Assembly (NCBI GenBank): GCA_934454585.1
Contig: CAKSFP010000001.1
Location: forward strand, 62,001 to 126,000
Length of the DNA: 64,000 bases
Source of the DNA: an uncultured Clostridia bacterium
GTDB lineage: Bacteria; Bacillota; Clostridia; UMGS1810
Direction of reading: 5' to 3'
Numbering within the stretch: the first letter of the stretch is position 1; each line of letters starts with the position of its first letter. This document shows, piece by piece, positions 8,970 to 17,257 of this stretch. The notes below the pieces were generated by a model. It had not been told where the DNA came from and made no database searches. It saw nothing but the letters and a program-made list of their open reading frames with translations. Position numbers and translations under genes: made by a program.

Positions 8970-10226
8970 ATGAACATTAAAGAAAGATATGCCGCAGCAA
9001 AGGAAGCGTATGCTGCTCTCGGCATAGACACCGATGCTGTAATTGCGAAACTTAAGGAGATCCCCGTGTCGCTCCACTGCTGGCAGGGTGACGATGTAAC
9101 CGGATTTGACCACGACGGACCGCTCACAGGCGGCATCCAGACTACCGGTAACTACATAGGCAAGGCCAAGACTCCCGCACAGCTTATGGCAGACATGGAC
9201 AAGGCAATGAGCCTCATGCCCGGCAAAAAGAAACTTAACCTCCACGCAAGCTATGCCATCTTTGAGGAGGGCGAGTTTGTAGACCGCGATAAGATTGAAC
9301 CCAAGCATTTTGCAAAATGGGTTGAGTATGCCAATGAGAGAAACATGGGTATAGATTTTAACCCCACATTCTTCTCTCACGAGATGGCAGACACCGGACT
9401 CACACTTTCAAGTCCCGATGAAAAGATCCGCAAATTCTGGGTTGACCACGGCAAGGCATGTATAAGAATCTCGGAGTACTTTGCAAAAGAGACGGGCATT
9501 CCCTGTGTAATGAACATCTGGACGGGCGACGGTTTTAAGGATATCCCGGCAGACAGAGTGGGACCCAGGATGAGATATAAACAGTCAATCGAAGAAATTC
9601 TCTCCGAACCTTATGACAAAAACCTGGTTAAACCCTGTGTTGAGTCAAAGGTATTTGGCATAGGCGTTGAGTCATACACGGTTGGTTCAGCAGAGTTCTC
9701 GCTCAGCTTCGCTGCAACTCATGACGGCTGTATGCCGCTCATGGACAATGGTCACTACCATCCGACCGAGGTTGTGTCCGACAAAATTCCGGCGCTTCTC
9801 TGCTTCTATCCCGAGTTTGCTCTCCACATCACAAGACCCATTCGTTGGGACAGCGACCATGTTGTGCTCTTTGATGATGAGACCAAGGAGATGGCAAAAG
9901 AGATTGTAAGGAATGACGCTCTCGACCGCGTGTACATGGCACTTGATTATTTCGATGCAAGCATCAACCGTGTTGCTGCTTGGGCAGTAGGCTTCCGCAG
10001 CTGGCAGAAGGCACTTCTGTCCGCAATGTGCACCCCCAATGCTCAGCTTAAATCTCTCCAGGATGAGGGCAGAATGACTGAGCTTATGATTGCTAATGAG
10101 CAGTGCAAGATGCTGCCGCTCGGCGATGTGTGGGCAATGTATTGCGAGGAGTGCGGTGTACCGGCGGATGCGGACCTCTTTGCTCCGGTTAAAAAATATG
10201 AGGACGAAGTTCTCTCAAAAAGATAA
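8970..10226 (+). CDS. rhaA: L-rhamnose isomerase
   Basis: A 418-residue enzyme that converts L-rhamnose to L-rhamnulose, the first step of rhamnose breakdown. Full-length similarity to RhaA is clear: SLHCWQGDDVTGF near residue 35, KKLNLHASYAIFE near 95, and metal-binding segments such as LMDNGHYHPTE near 263. TAGGAGGA about 10 bases upstream decides the start. Codon use is slightly more uniform than in its neighbours, as expected for a well-expressed gene. No rhamnulokinase (rhaB) or rhamnulose-1-phosphate aldolase (rhaD) lies in the window, so the rest of the pathway must be elsewhere. Confidence 0.95.
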   Translation: MNIKERYAAAKEAYAALGIDTDAVIAKLKEIPVSLHCWQGDDVTGFDHDGPLTGGIQTTGNYIGKAKTPAQLMADMDKAMSLMPGKKKLNLHASYAIFEEGEFVDRDKIEPKHFAKWVEYANERNMGIDFNPTFFSHEMADTGLTLSSPDEKIRKFWVDHGKACIRISEYFAKETGIPCVMNIWTGDGFKDIPADRVGPRMRYKQSIEEILSEPYDKNLVKPCVESKVFGIGVESYTVGSAEFSLSFAATHDGCMPLMDNGHYHPTEVVSDKIPALLCFYPEFALHITRPIRWDSDHVVLFDDETKEMAKEIVRNDALDRVYMALDYFDASINRVAAWAVGFRSWQKALLSAMCTPNAQLKSLQDEGRMTELMIANEQCKMLPLGDVWAMYCEECGVPADADLFAPVKKYEDEVLSKR

Positions 10227-10239
10227 ATATTCTTTTTTC

Positions 10240-10272
10240 AAGAATCCGCGTTTTTATTGAATGCGGATTCTT
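10240..10272 (+). terminator. Terminator-like hairpin after rhaA
   Basis: AAGAATCCGC (10240-10249) pairs perfectly with GCGGATTCTT (10263-10272) around a 13-base loop. The following sequence is only moderately T-rich. It probably ends rhaA transcription. Confidence 0.6.
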
Positions 10273-10346
10273 TGTGTCTAATTTTCCTTTTCGGTGCATA
10301 TACTGATAGTGCGGTTTTTCCGTATACAATGTTTGGAGGGATATGT

Positions 10347-11393
10347 ATGTCAAGTTGTTTTTATCGTGCAAATTCGTGCAGCGGTTTGGTTAACAAATTT
10401 GATTCCGCTCTCAGGGGGATAGATAAACTGTGGCTGCTCGACGGCGACAACGATTACATCAAATCTGTGTTTATAGGCAGGCTGTGCGGATATTTCCGTG
10501 AGCACGGTGAGGATTGCGAGTATGTTTTCTCACCGTTCGATCCGAAAAAATATGATGCGGTAATTCTGCCCGCGCGAGGTATAGCCGTCGTGAACGGTGA
10601 TTGCATAGACGATACAGAAAAATATGTGTGCAAGCATATCAGCCTCGATAACTGTGAGATATGTGACGACATTGCCGAAATCTGTGCCGAGGCAAAGAAA
10701 AATATCGCCGGGCAATATTCGTGCGTTTATGCGCTCTATGACAACGCTAAGTCCATACATGACGAGTGGGAGAACATATATGTATCAAATATGAACATAA
10801 ACCGTCTGAACAACTTCTGCGATTGCACTGCGGACAAAATTCTTGCAAATGCAATTTTCAGGGACAGAGATGCTGTTTGCCGCGAGGGCTTTTTCGGCGC
10901 TGCGACAGCCGGAGGCTATGTGGAACACATAGACAGTCTGACCGACGGATTAAAGCGTTATTTCATAAAAGGCAGACCCGGTACCGGCAAATCTACCTTT
11001 ATTAAACGCCTCTCGCGCCGTGCGCTTGAACTTGGTTATGACACGGAGCTGTTTTGCTGTGGATTCGATGTATTCAGTGCAGACATGGTTGTCATCCGCG
11101 ATTTGTCCGTATGTGTGTTTGACTCCACCGCACCGCATGAGCGTTTTCCGGACAGAGACGACGACGAGATTCTTGATTTTTATATTCACGCAGGTCTTGG
11201 CGGCATAGACGAGGAATTTGCCGACCGTCTTGCCGACATCACCGCAAGGTATAAACGGCTCATTTCAGAAGCATCGCACTACATGGCGGAGGCGGACAAA
11301 ATCATTAGCAAAACGGACGAAAAATGTGCTGCTCACATAGATTATACTTCGCTTAACAATATTGTGTACGACACCTTGCATGAACTCTACTGA
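10347..11393 (+). CDS. P-loop ATPase of the PRK06851 type, duplicated domain
   Basis: A 348-residue conserved protein of unknown function, matching from memory the PRK06851-type ATPases of Bacillota. Walker A GRPGTGKST is at about residues 209-217, followed by FDVFSADMVVIRDLSVCVFDSTAPH. The N-terminal part (about 25-90) repeats the same layout (LWLLDGDND, then FDPKKYDAVILPARGIAVVNGD) but has no Walker A, so it is an internal duplication with one dead copy. GGAGGG at 10335-10340, 6 bases before ATG 10347, selects this start over longer frames. No partner is evident; the gene stands between rhaA and a DMT transporter. Confidence 0.7.
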   Translation: MSSCFYRANSCSGLVNKFDSALRGIDKLWLLDGDNDYIKSVFIGRLCGYFREHGEDCEYVFSPFDPKKYDAVILPARGIAVVNGDCIDDTEKYVCKHISLDNCEICDDIAEICAEAKKNIAGQYSCVYALYDNAKSIHDEWENIYVSNMNINRLNNFCDCTADKILANAIFRDRDAVCREGFFGAATAGGYVEHIDSLTDGLKRYFIKGRPGTGKSTFIKRLSRRALELGYDTELFCCGFDVFSADMVVIRDLSVCVFDSTAPHERFPDRDDDEILDFYIHAGLGGIDEEFADRLADITARYKRLISEASHYMAEADKIISKTDEKCAAHIDYTSLNNIVYDTLHELY

Positions 11394-11424
11394 ATCGGGG
11401 CACAATAATCCGGGGTGATTATCC

Positions 11425-11850
11425 ATGGGTTATATATTCAGCATCATTGCCGGAGCGGCAATGAGTATTCAAGGTGTGATGAACACGCGCCTTAGTGAGA
11501 AAATAGGTCTTTACGAATCTAATACCTTTGTGCAGGGCACCGCATTTTTGCTCTCAGCCGTCGTTATGTATTTCATGGGCAACGGTGATTGGAGCGGGAT
11601 CAGGAGCGTAAACAAGTTTTACCTGATCGGCGGTGTCCTCGGCATTGTAATAACGGTTACGGTTATGCTCGGTGTCAAAGCGCTCAGTCCCACGCTTGCC
11701 ATATCGGTTATACTCATTTCACAGTTGACCGTTGCGGCACTCATAGACGCTTTTGGAATAATGGATACCGAGAAAGTCGCTTTCGGCTGGAATAAGCTTG
11801 TCGGGACGGCACTTATGATAAGCGGAGTGCTGCTGTTTAAGTTAAAATAA
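11425..11850 (+). CDS. DMT-superfamily transporter, YdcZ/DUF606 type
   Basis: A 141-residue integral membrane protein with about five hydrophobic helices. It opens with IFSIIAGAAMSIQGVMNTRLSEKIG, the typical first helix of the DUF606 (YdcZ) half-size members of the drug/metabolite transporter superfamily. Half-size DMT proteins work as dimers. The substrate is unknown. It starts 31 bases after the P-loop ATPase gene with GGGGTGATT in front of ATG 11425, so the two may be cotranscribed. Confidence 0.8.
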   Translation: MGYIFSIIAGAAMSIQGVMNTRLSEKIGLYESNTFVQGTAFLLSAVVMYFMGNGDWSGIRSVNKFYLIGGVLGIVITVTVMLGVKALSPTLAISVILISQLTVAALIDAFGIMDTEKVAFGWNKLVGTALMISGVLLFKLK

Positions 11851-11984
11851 AATATAATGACGGTACTCTGATGATCCGTGTCTAAAAAATGTTTACGGAG
11901 TGCAGCCAAACAGTGACCGTTCGGATAGGTTTTGCACTAAAATATCCGCAACCGCATTTTTTTAATCTTTTTTTCGTTTTACCC

Positions 11985-12013
11985 TTTACAACAAGCGATA
12001 TTTGTATTAAAAT
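11985..12013 (+). promoter_or_regulatory. Promoter of thrC
   Basis: TTTACA (11985-11990), 17-base spacer, TAAAAT (12008-12013). The 5' leader holds a small hairpin GCCGCA (12044-12049) / TGCGGC (12059-12064) directly before the ribosome site AAGGAG (12069-12074), which might modulate translation. No T-box or other riboswitch is visible. The rest of 11851-12080 shows nothing else. Confidence 0.6.
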
Positions 12014-12080
12014 AGAATAGAATATTTATGTGTATATCAATTTGCCGCATATTCAATTTGCGGCGGACAAGGAGACCATG

Positions 12081-13577
12081 ATGAAATACAACAGTACAAG
12101 AGACAAATCAAAAAAATTTGATTCCGCATATGCCATAAAAACAGGGATTGCCGCCGACGGCGGACTCTATGTTCCCGATACGGTGCCGACCGTAACTGCA
12201 GATTTTATAGATTCGCTCAAAAATCTTTCGTATAAGGAGAGGGCCGCAAAAATTCTCGGCCTCTTTTTGACTGACTACACTGCGGAAGAACTTGCCGACT
12301 GCGCAAACGGTGCCTATGCAAACGAGAAATTCTCGTCTGAGAAAATCGCTCCCGTGCACAGGCTCGACAACCGTTATGTTCTTGAACTCTGGCATGGCCC
12401 CACCTGTGCATTCAAAGACATGGCTCTGCAGATACTGCCGCATTTTCTTACCAAGGCTATCAAAAAGACCGGCGAGGACAAGAAGGTCATCATCCTTGTG
12501 GCTACATCCGGCGACACCGGTAAAGCTGCGCTCGAGGGATTCCGTGATGTTGAGGGAACGGGCATAATGGTTTTCTACCCGAATCACGGTGTGTCAAAAA
12601 TTCAGCAATTGCAAATGGCCACCCAGGAGGGGGCTAATGTCAGCGTGGTTGCTGTCAACGGAAATTTCGATGACGCACAGACGGGCGTAAAAAAAATATT
12701 CACAAACGAAGAATACAAAGAAAAACTTGCAAAGCACGGCCTTATGTTCTCCAGTGCCAACTCCATCAACTGGGGCAGGCTTGCGCCGCAGATTGTGTAT
12801 TATTTCTCCGCATACTGTGATATGCTTGCAAACGGCGATATAAAACTCGGCGACAAGATCAATATCACCGTGCCCACAGGTAATTTTGGCAATATCCTTG
12901 CCGCATATTATGCAAAAATCATGGGTCTGCCGGTGAACAAGCTCATCTGCGCATCCAACAGCAACAATGTGCTCACGGAGTTCATAAGAACCGGAGTGTA
13001 TGACAGAAACAGAAAATTTTATACAACCATTTCACCGTCTATGGATATACTCATCTCGAGCAACCTGGAAAGACTTCTCTACCAGATATCCGGCGGAGAC
13101 GATAAGCTCGTTGCACAGTATATGAAGGAGCTCTCCGATACAGGCAGATACGAAGTAAACGACGAAATCAAAGAGCAGATTAATGCTCTGTTCTACGCCG
13201 ACTGCTGTGACGACGCCGAAACAAAAGCGGCAATCGCACGCACAAACAAAGACTTCGGCTACACACCCGATACCCACACTGCAGTTGCACTGGATGTGTA
13301 TGACAAATACAGAGCGGCAACGGGAGATGATACCAAGACTGTTATTGCCTCTACCGCAAATCCGTTCAAGTTTAATGAGAGCGTCATCAAGGCTATCGCC
13401 GGTGAAGATTCGTGCGATGGTCTGGATGAATTTGAACTTCTTGACAAGCTGTCGCAGATCTCCGGCATGGCGATACCGTCATCCCTTGCACAGCTCAAGA
13501 CAAAGAAAGTGCGTTTTGACACCGTGTGCGACAAAGAAGATATGATTAAAGAGACAGACAAATTCATGAATATCTGA
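12081..13577 (+). CDS. thrC: Threonine synthase
   Basis: A 498-residue PLP enzyme that converts O-phospho-L-homoserine to L-threonine. The N-terminal threonine-synthase segment (ADGGLYVPD) is present. The PLP lysine is in GPTCAFKDMALQ near residue 111, and LVATSGDTGKAAL and PTGNFGNILA bind phosphate. The length matches the long Thr synthase class. AAGGAG at 12069-12074 is 6 bases from ATG 12081, which is preferred over an upstream in-frame start at 12030 and ATG 12078. No hom or thrB lies nearby. ispD starts 11 bases after the stop. Confidence 0.94.
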   Translation: MKYNSTRDKSKKFDSAYAIKTGIAADGGLYVPDTVPTVTADFIDSLKNLSYKERAAKILGLFLTDYTAEELADCANGAYANEKFSSEKIAPVHRLDNRYVLELWHGPTCAFKDMALQILPHFLTKAIKKTGEDKKVIILVATSGDTGKAALEGFRDVEGTGIMVFYPNHGVSKIQQLQMATQEGANVSVVAVNGNFDDAQTGVKKIFTNEEYKEKLAKHGLMFSSANSINWGRLAPQIVYYFSAYCDMLANGDIKLGDKINITVPTGNFGNILAAYYAKIMGLPVNKLICASNSNNVLTEFIRTGVYDRNRKFYTTISPSMDILISSNLERLLYQISGGDDKLVAQYMKELSDTGRYEVNDEIKEQINALFYADCCDDAETKAAIARTNKDFGYTPDTHTAVALDVYDKYRAATGDDTKTVIASTANPFKFNESVIKAIAGEDSCDGLDEFELLDKLSQISGMAIPSSLAQLKTKKVRFDTVCDKEDMIKETDKFMNI

Positions 13578-13588
13578 GGTGTGTTAAT

Positions 13589-14305
13589 TTGTTTGCAAGA
13601 CAGAAAAAACAACCCAAACCGAAGATAAGCGCGGTTATAGTGGCGGCGGGCAGCGGCGCACGCATGGGAACGGATTGCCCCAAGCAGTTCTTGACCGTGT
13701 TCGACAAGCCGATCATTGCCTACACTCTGCAAAAATTCTGCGATTGTGATTATGTCGATTCAATCGTTTTGGTGACCCAAAGCGACTATATACCGCTTTG
13801 CAGACGCATATGCACAAGCTATGGTTTTGACAAAGTAAAAGTCATCACCGAGGGCGGCGCAACGCGGCGGGAATCTGTGGCGAACGGACTTGCTCAATTG
13901 CCCGATGACTGCGAATATGTAATGATTCACGACGGTGCACGGCCGCTTATAGATGCCGATACGCTTGAAAAATCCGTCATCGCCGCTATAGAGAACGGCG
14001 CGGCGGCGGTCGGGGTGAGAGTCAAAGACACGATTAAGTATTCCGACGACGGCAAATACATAACTCAAACAGTAGACAGAAGCCGTCTGTGGCAGATTCA
14101 AACTCCGCAGATGTTTGAAAAAAATTTGATAGTCGGCTGTCACGACAGAGCGGCGAGAGAGAACATAGACGCAACAGATGACTGCATGCTTGCCGAAAAA
14201 TGCGGTGTAAAGGTAGCCATAGTCGAGGGAAAATATGAAAACATAAAGATTACATCCCCGGCGGATTTGTATATCATGCAGGGGTTGTTGGAGAGTAATT
14301 TATGA
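13589..14305 (+). CDS. ispD: 2-C-methyl-D-erythritol 4-phosphate cytidylyltransferase
   Basis: Third enzyme of the MEP isoprenoid pathway; it joins CTP to MEP. The CTP-binding loop VAAGSGARMG with PKQF is near residues 18-32, and HDGARPLID is near 113. The 238 residues include a short basic N-terminal extension. The start is TTG 13589, 7 bases after GAGGTG (13576-13581), which itself overlaps the thrC stop. The stop overlaps the ispF start in ATGA, so the two consecutive-step enzymes are translationally coupled. Confidence 0.95.
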   Translation: MFARQKKQPKPKISAVIVAAGSGARMGTDCPKQFLTVFDKPIIAYTLQKFCDCDYVDSIVLVTQSDYIPLCRRICTSYGFDKVKVITEGGATRRESVANGLAQLPDDCEYVMIHDGARPLIDADTLEKSVIAAIENGAAAVGVRVKDTIKYSDDGKYITQTVDRSRLWQIQTPQMFEKNLIVGCHDRAARENIDATDDCMLAEKCGVKVAIVEGKYENIKITSPADLYIMQGLLESNL

Positions 14306-14769
14306 GAATAGGCATAGGATATGATGTACACGCCCTCACAGAGGGCAGACCGCTGATACTTGGCGGAGTGAAAATTGAACACACCCTCGGTTTGCTGGGT
14401 CATTCCGATGCGGATGTGCTTGTCCATGCGATAATGGACGCGCTGCTCGGCGCGGCGGCGCTCGGAGACATCGGCAGACATTTCCCCGATACCGACGATT
14501 CTTACAAAGGGATAAACAGCATGATTTTGCTAGCAAAAGTGGACACGCTTATTCGCAAAAAAGGCTATACCGTGAACAATATAGATGCAGTGATCTGCGC
14601 TCAGCGCCCCAAACTTGCACCGCATGTAGACCGTATGAGGCAAAACATTGCCGATGTGCTCGGGGTTGATATCGACTGCGTAAACATCAAGGCAACCACC
14701 ACGGAGAAGCTCGGATTTGAGGGAAGGCAGGAGGGCATAAGCGCTCAGGCGGTGTGCACACTTAGGTGA
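14302..14769 (+). CDS. ispF: 2-C-methyl-D-erythritol 2,4-cyclodiphosphate synthase
   Basis: A 155-residue enzyme of the MEP pathway that cyclises CDP-ME 2-phosphate. It opens MRIGIGYDVHAL with the metal ligands D8 and H10, and LLGHSDADVLVHAIMDALLG supplies the third ligand. The C-terminal ATTTEKLGFEGRQEGI is the family signature. It overlaps ispD by 4 bases. IspD and IspF are separate proteins here, not the fused IspDF seen in some bacteria. Confidence 0.96.
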   Translation: MRIGIGYDVHALTEGRPLILGGVKIEHTLGLLGHSDADVLVHAIMDALLGAAALGDIGRHFPDTDDSYKGINSMILLAKVDTLIRKKGYTVNNIDAVICAQRPKLAPHVDRMRQNIADVLGVDIDCVNIKATTTEKLGFEGRQEGISAQAVCTLR

Positions 14770-14820
14770 TGTGTCTCCGGGACTCGTTTGCCTGATTAAT
14801 AAATCATAAAGAGGACTATC

Positions 14821-15258
14821 ATGAAAATCACTACAAACAGCGCCGAAGAAACATTTAACGCGGCGTATGACTTTGCTCAAAAATTAAATAACGGCGATGT
14901 TATAACGCTCGACGGCGACCTGGGTGCAGGCAAAACCGCATTCACAAGCGGACTTGCGCGCGGCTTGGGTGCGTGTGAGAGAGTTGTCAGCCCCACATTT
15001 ACCATAGTGAACGAATATCGCAGCGGACGATTGCCGCTGTTTCATTTTGATGTATACAGGCTTGAATCATCGGACGATCTGTATGATATAGGTTGGGAAG
15101 ACTATCTTAATCAGGACGGCATATGCGTTGTGGAATGGGCATCGATAACGCCGGACGCATTCGATATGCCGCACTATTGTGTGAAAATATCAAAAAAACT
15201 CAATGTCTCCGATGACTGCAGAGAGATTGATATAGAATTTGTCGGAGGTGTCAAATGA
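14821..15258 (+). CDS. tsaE: tRNA t6A biosynthesis ATPase TsaE
   Basis: A 145-residue ATPase that drives the TsaD-TsaB complex in making N6-threonylcarbamoyl-adenosine at position 37 of ANN-decoding tRNAs. Walker A GDLGAGKTAF is near residues 38-47; SPTFTIVNEY and FHFDVYRL follow, and VEWAS is near the end. AAGAGG lies just upstream of ATG 14821. It overlaps tsaB by ATGA. tsaD is not in the window, and no rimI follows tsaB as it often does in related genomes. Confidence 0.95.
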   Translation: MKITTNSAEETFNAAYDFAQKLNNGDVITLDGDLGAGKTAFTSGLARGLGACERVVSPTFTIVNEYRSGRLPLFHFDVYRLESSDDLYDIGWEDYLNQDGICVVEWASITPDAFDMPHYCVKISKKLNVSDDCREIDIEFVGGVK

Positions 15259-15947
15259 ATATACTCGGTATGGATACTTCGTCCGTCAACGCTTGTGTTG
15301 CCGTGATGAATGATGAAAAAATCCTCGGTGAATACACAGTTTCTCATGACAGGACACATTCACAGATAATTATGCCCATGCTTGACGATATGCTCAAATG
15401 CTGCGGATTAACAATAGAGGATATAGATGTCTTTGCCGTCGCAACCGGACCCGGTTCATTTACCGGACTGCGCATAGGCATTTCAACAGTGAAGACATTT
15501 GCTCAGGTTCTCGGCAAACCCGTTGTCGGCATCAGCTCGCTTGAATCGCTTGCGGCGAACATTACCTTTGACGGCTTGGTGTGCCCGATTGCCGATGCTC
15601 GGCGCGACAGGGTGTACAATGCACTATACAGCGGCGGAGAGTGTGTATTGGAGCCGCGTGTTACTCCGGTGGACGAGCTCATTTGTGAACTTAATGGGCA
15701 GAAAGTGATGTTCCTCGGTGACGGCATGTTGAAATATTCCAATCGAATTCTCGGTGCATCGCCCGATACTTTTTTTGCTGCGCCCTTGCATCTTAATATG
15801 CAAAACGCGGCTTCGCTATGCGCCTGTGCGTACAAGCGCGCGGAAAAAGGCGATTTTGACAATCTGTATTCTCTCGAACCGCTGTACCTGAGAAAATCTC
15901 AGGCAGAGCAGGAACTTGAAAAAGGAAGTCTCACGCACGGGGCATGA
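15255..15947 (+). CDS. tsaB: tRNA t6A biosynthesis protein TsaB
   Basis: A 230-residue ASKHA-fold scaffold that pairs with TsaD in t6A synthesis. Family motifs are LGMDTSSVNACVAV at the N terminus, ATGPGSFTGLRIG near residue 68, and PVVGISSLESLA. It is a catalytically silent relative of TsaD. It overlaps tsaE by 4 bases and is the last gene before a 206-base gap containing an inverted repeat and the rpiB promoter. Confidence 0.94.
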   Translation: MNILGMDTSSVNACVAVMNDEKILGEYTVSHDRTHSQIIMPMLDDMLKCCGLTIEDIDVFAVATGPGSFTGLRIGISTVKTFAQVLGKPVVGISSLESLAANITFDGLVCPIADARRDRVYNALYSGGECVLEPRVTPVDELICELNGQKVMFLGDGMLKYSNRILGASPDTFFAAPLHLNMQNAASLCACAYKRAEKGDFDNLYSLEPLYLRKSQAEQELEKGSLTHGA

Positions 15948-15962
15948 TTCATTCAAAGGTGA

Positions 15963-16047
15963 GGCAGAGTGTATTTTTTTTTTGAACGAGCGAGTTCTGC
16001 GGTACCGCACAGCTGTCTGAGCGAGCCAAAATAAAATACATACTGCC
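15963..16047. repeat. 85-bp imperfect inverted repeat
   Basis: The outer arms GGCAGAGTGTATTTT (15963-15977) and, on the other strand, GGCAGTATGTATTTT (16047-16033) match at most positions. The centre is a perfect 12-base palindrome TGCGGTACCGCA (15998-16009). GAGCGAG occurs twice as a direct repeat (15988-15994 and 16019-16025). It could be a terminator for tsaB, a REP/MITE-like element or a small structured RNA. Only one copy was seen in this window. Confidence 0.5.
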
Positions 16048-16100
16048 GAGCCGTCGTGCTGTCTACGATAATAATATAACACAAAAATAACCGACAATGC

Positions 16101-16129
16101 TTGACAATGTATGTGATAAATTATATAAT
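16101..16129 (+). promoter_or_regulatory. Consensus promoter of rpiB
   Basis: Perfect TTGACA (16101-16106), 17-base spacer, perfect TATAAT (16124-16129). The start site should be near 16136, so the upstream in-frame start codons at 16097 and 16133 cannot be used and ATG 16154 is the start of rpiB. Confidence 0.8.
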
Positions 16130-16153
16130 AGAATGTTGAAAGGAAGTGTTCGA

Positions 16154-16588
16154 ATGATAGCCATAGGCTGTGATCACGGAGGTTTTGCTCTTAAACAGGT
16201 AATTATGAAACACCTTGACGAAACCGGTCGTGAATATATAGATTTGGGAACATATGATGAACAGAGCGTAGACTATCCCGACATTGCAAAAAAGGTGTGC
16301 GCCGAGTTAACAAGCGGCACGGCAAAAGAGGGGATACTCATCTGCGGCACGGGAATTGGCATGAACATCTGTGCGAACAAGATTAAAGGTATTCGCGCAG
16401 CGCAGTGCAGCGATACATACAGCGCAAAGATGACAAGACGGCACAATGATTCCAATGTGCTCACCATGGGCGGCAGAATAATCGGTCCAGAACTTGCCAT
16501 TGAGATTACCGATGCTTTCCTCACGAACAAATTTGAGGGCGGCAGGCATCAGAGGCGTGTGGACAAAATTAACGAATTGGAAAAATAA
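16154..16588 (+). CDS. rpiB: Ribose-5-phosphate isomerase B
   Basis: A 144-residue RpiB/LacAB-type isomerase that interconverts ribose 5-phosphate and ribulose 5-phosphate. It opens MIAIGCDHGGFALK; LICGTGIGMNICANK (catalytic Cys near residue 65) and HNDSNVLTMGGR are diagnostic. AAGGAAGTG at 16140-16148 is the ribosome site. It lies 24 bases before upp, so ribose phosphate and PRPP use are coordinated. RpiB-type sugar isomerases can act on other sugars, but the motifs are those of the ribose enzyme. Confidence 0.94.
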   Translation: MIAIGCDHGGFALKQVIMKHLDETGREYIDLGTYDEQSVDYPDIAKKVCAELTSGTAKEGILICGTGIGMNICANKIKGIRAAQCSDTYSAKMTRRHNDSNVLTMGGRIIGPELAIEITDAFLTNKFEGGRHQRRVDKINELEK

Positions 16589-16612
16589 AAAATTAATATA
16601 CCGGAGGAAAAT

Positions 16613-17257
16613 ATGAAATATCCAGAATACCCTAATGTAACAGTGATGGAGCATCCGCTCATCATTCACAAAATTTCAAAAATGAGAGATGTAAAGACAA
16701 GCTCAAAAGAATTCCGCGAGTATGTAAACGAGATTGCCATGCTGATGGGTTACGAAGTAACAAGAGATCTCCCCATGGAAGAAGTGGAGATTCAAACTCC
16801 CATAGCAATGGCCAAGACAAAAATCATTTCCGGAAAAAAGCTTGCAGTAGTGCCGATTTTGCGTGCCGGTCTGGGCATGGTTGACGGTATGCTTAGCCTT
16901 ATGCCAAACATTCGTGTGGGTCACATCGGTATGTACAGAGATCATGAGACACTTCAGCCGGTGCCTTATTTCTGTAAACTGCCGGCAGATATTGCAGATC
17001 GTGATGTGATTCTCGTTGACCCGATGCTTGCAACCGGTGTATCGGCTAACGATGCCCTGGGCACTCTTAAGGAACGCGGAGTCAAGAACATAAAGTTTGT
17101 CTGCATAGTTGCCGCCCCGGACGGAATTAAGGCTGTTGCCGAAAAACACCCCGATGTGGAAGTGTTCTGCGGAATAGTGGATGACCATCTTAACGAGCAC
17201 GGCTACATTGTGCCGGGTCTCGGCGATGCCGGCGACAGAATTTTCGGAACAAAATAA
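16613..17257 (+). CDS. upp: Uracil phosphoribosyltransferase
   Basis: A 214-residue salvage enzyme that makes UMP from uracil and PRPP. The uracil-site VPILRAGLGMVDGML is near residue 82, the PRPP loop VDPMLATGVSANDA is near 135, and the C-terminal YIVPGLGDAGDRIFGTK is characteristic. CCGGAGGAAA precedes ATG 16613. The stop overlaps the next start (TAATG), which couples it to the membrane protein that follows. Confidence 0.96.
   Translation: MKYPEYPNVTVMEHPLIIHKISKMRDVKTSSKEFREYVNEIAMLMGYEVTRDLPMEEVEIQTPIAMAKTKIISGKKLAVVPILRAGLGMVDGMLSLMPNIRVGHIGMYRDHETLQPVPYFCKLPADIADRDVILVDPMLATGVSANDALGTLKERGVKNIKFVCIVAAPDGIKAVAEKHPDVEVFCGIVDDHLNEHGYIVPGLGDAGDRIFGTK

Noticed and set aside
12014..12080. 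T-box or threonine attenuator before thrC
   Set aside because: Only a 6-pair hairpin is present; there is no T-box sequence, Thr-rich leader peptide or terminator.
15948..16097. rimI or another short gene after tsaB
   Set aside because: No frame with a ribosome site is open; the gap holds the inverted repeat and the rpiB promoter.
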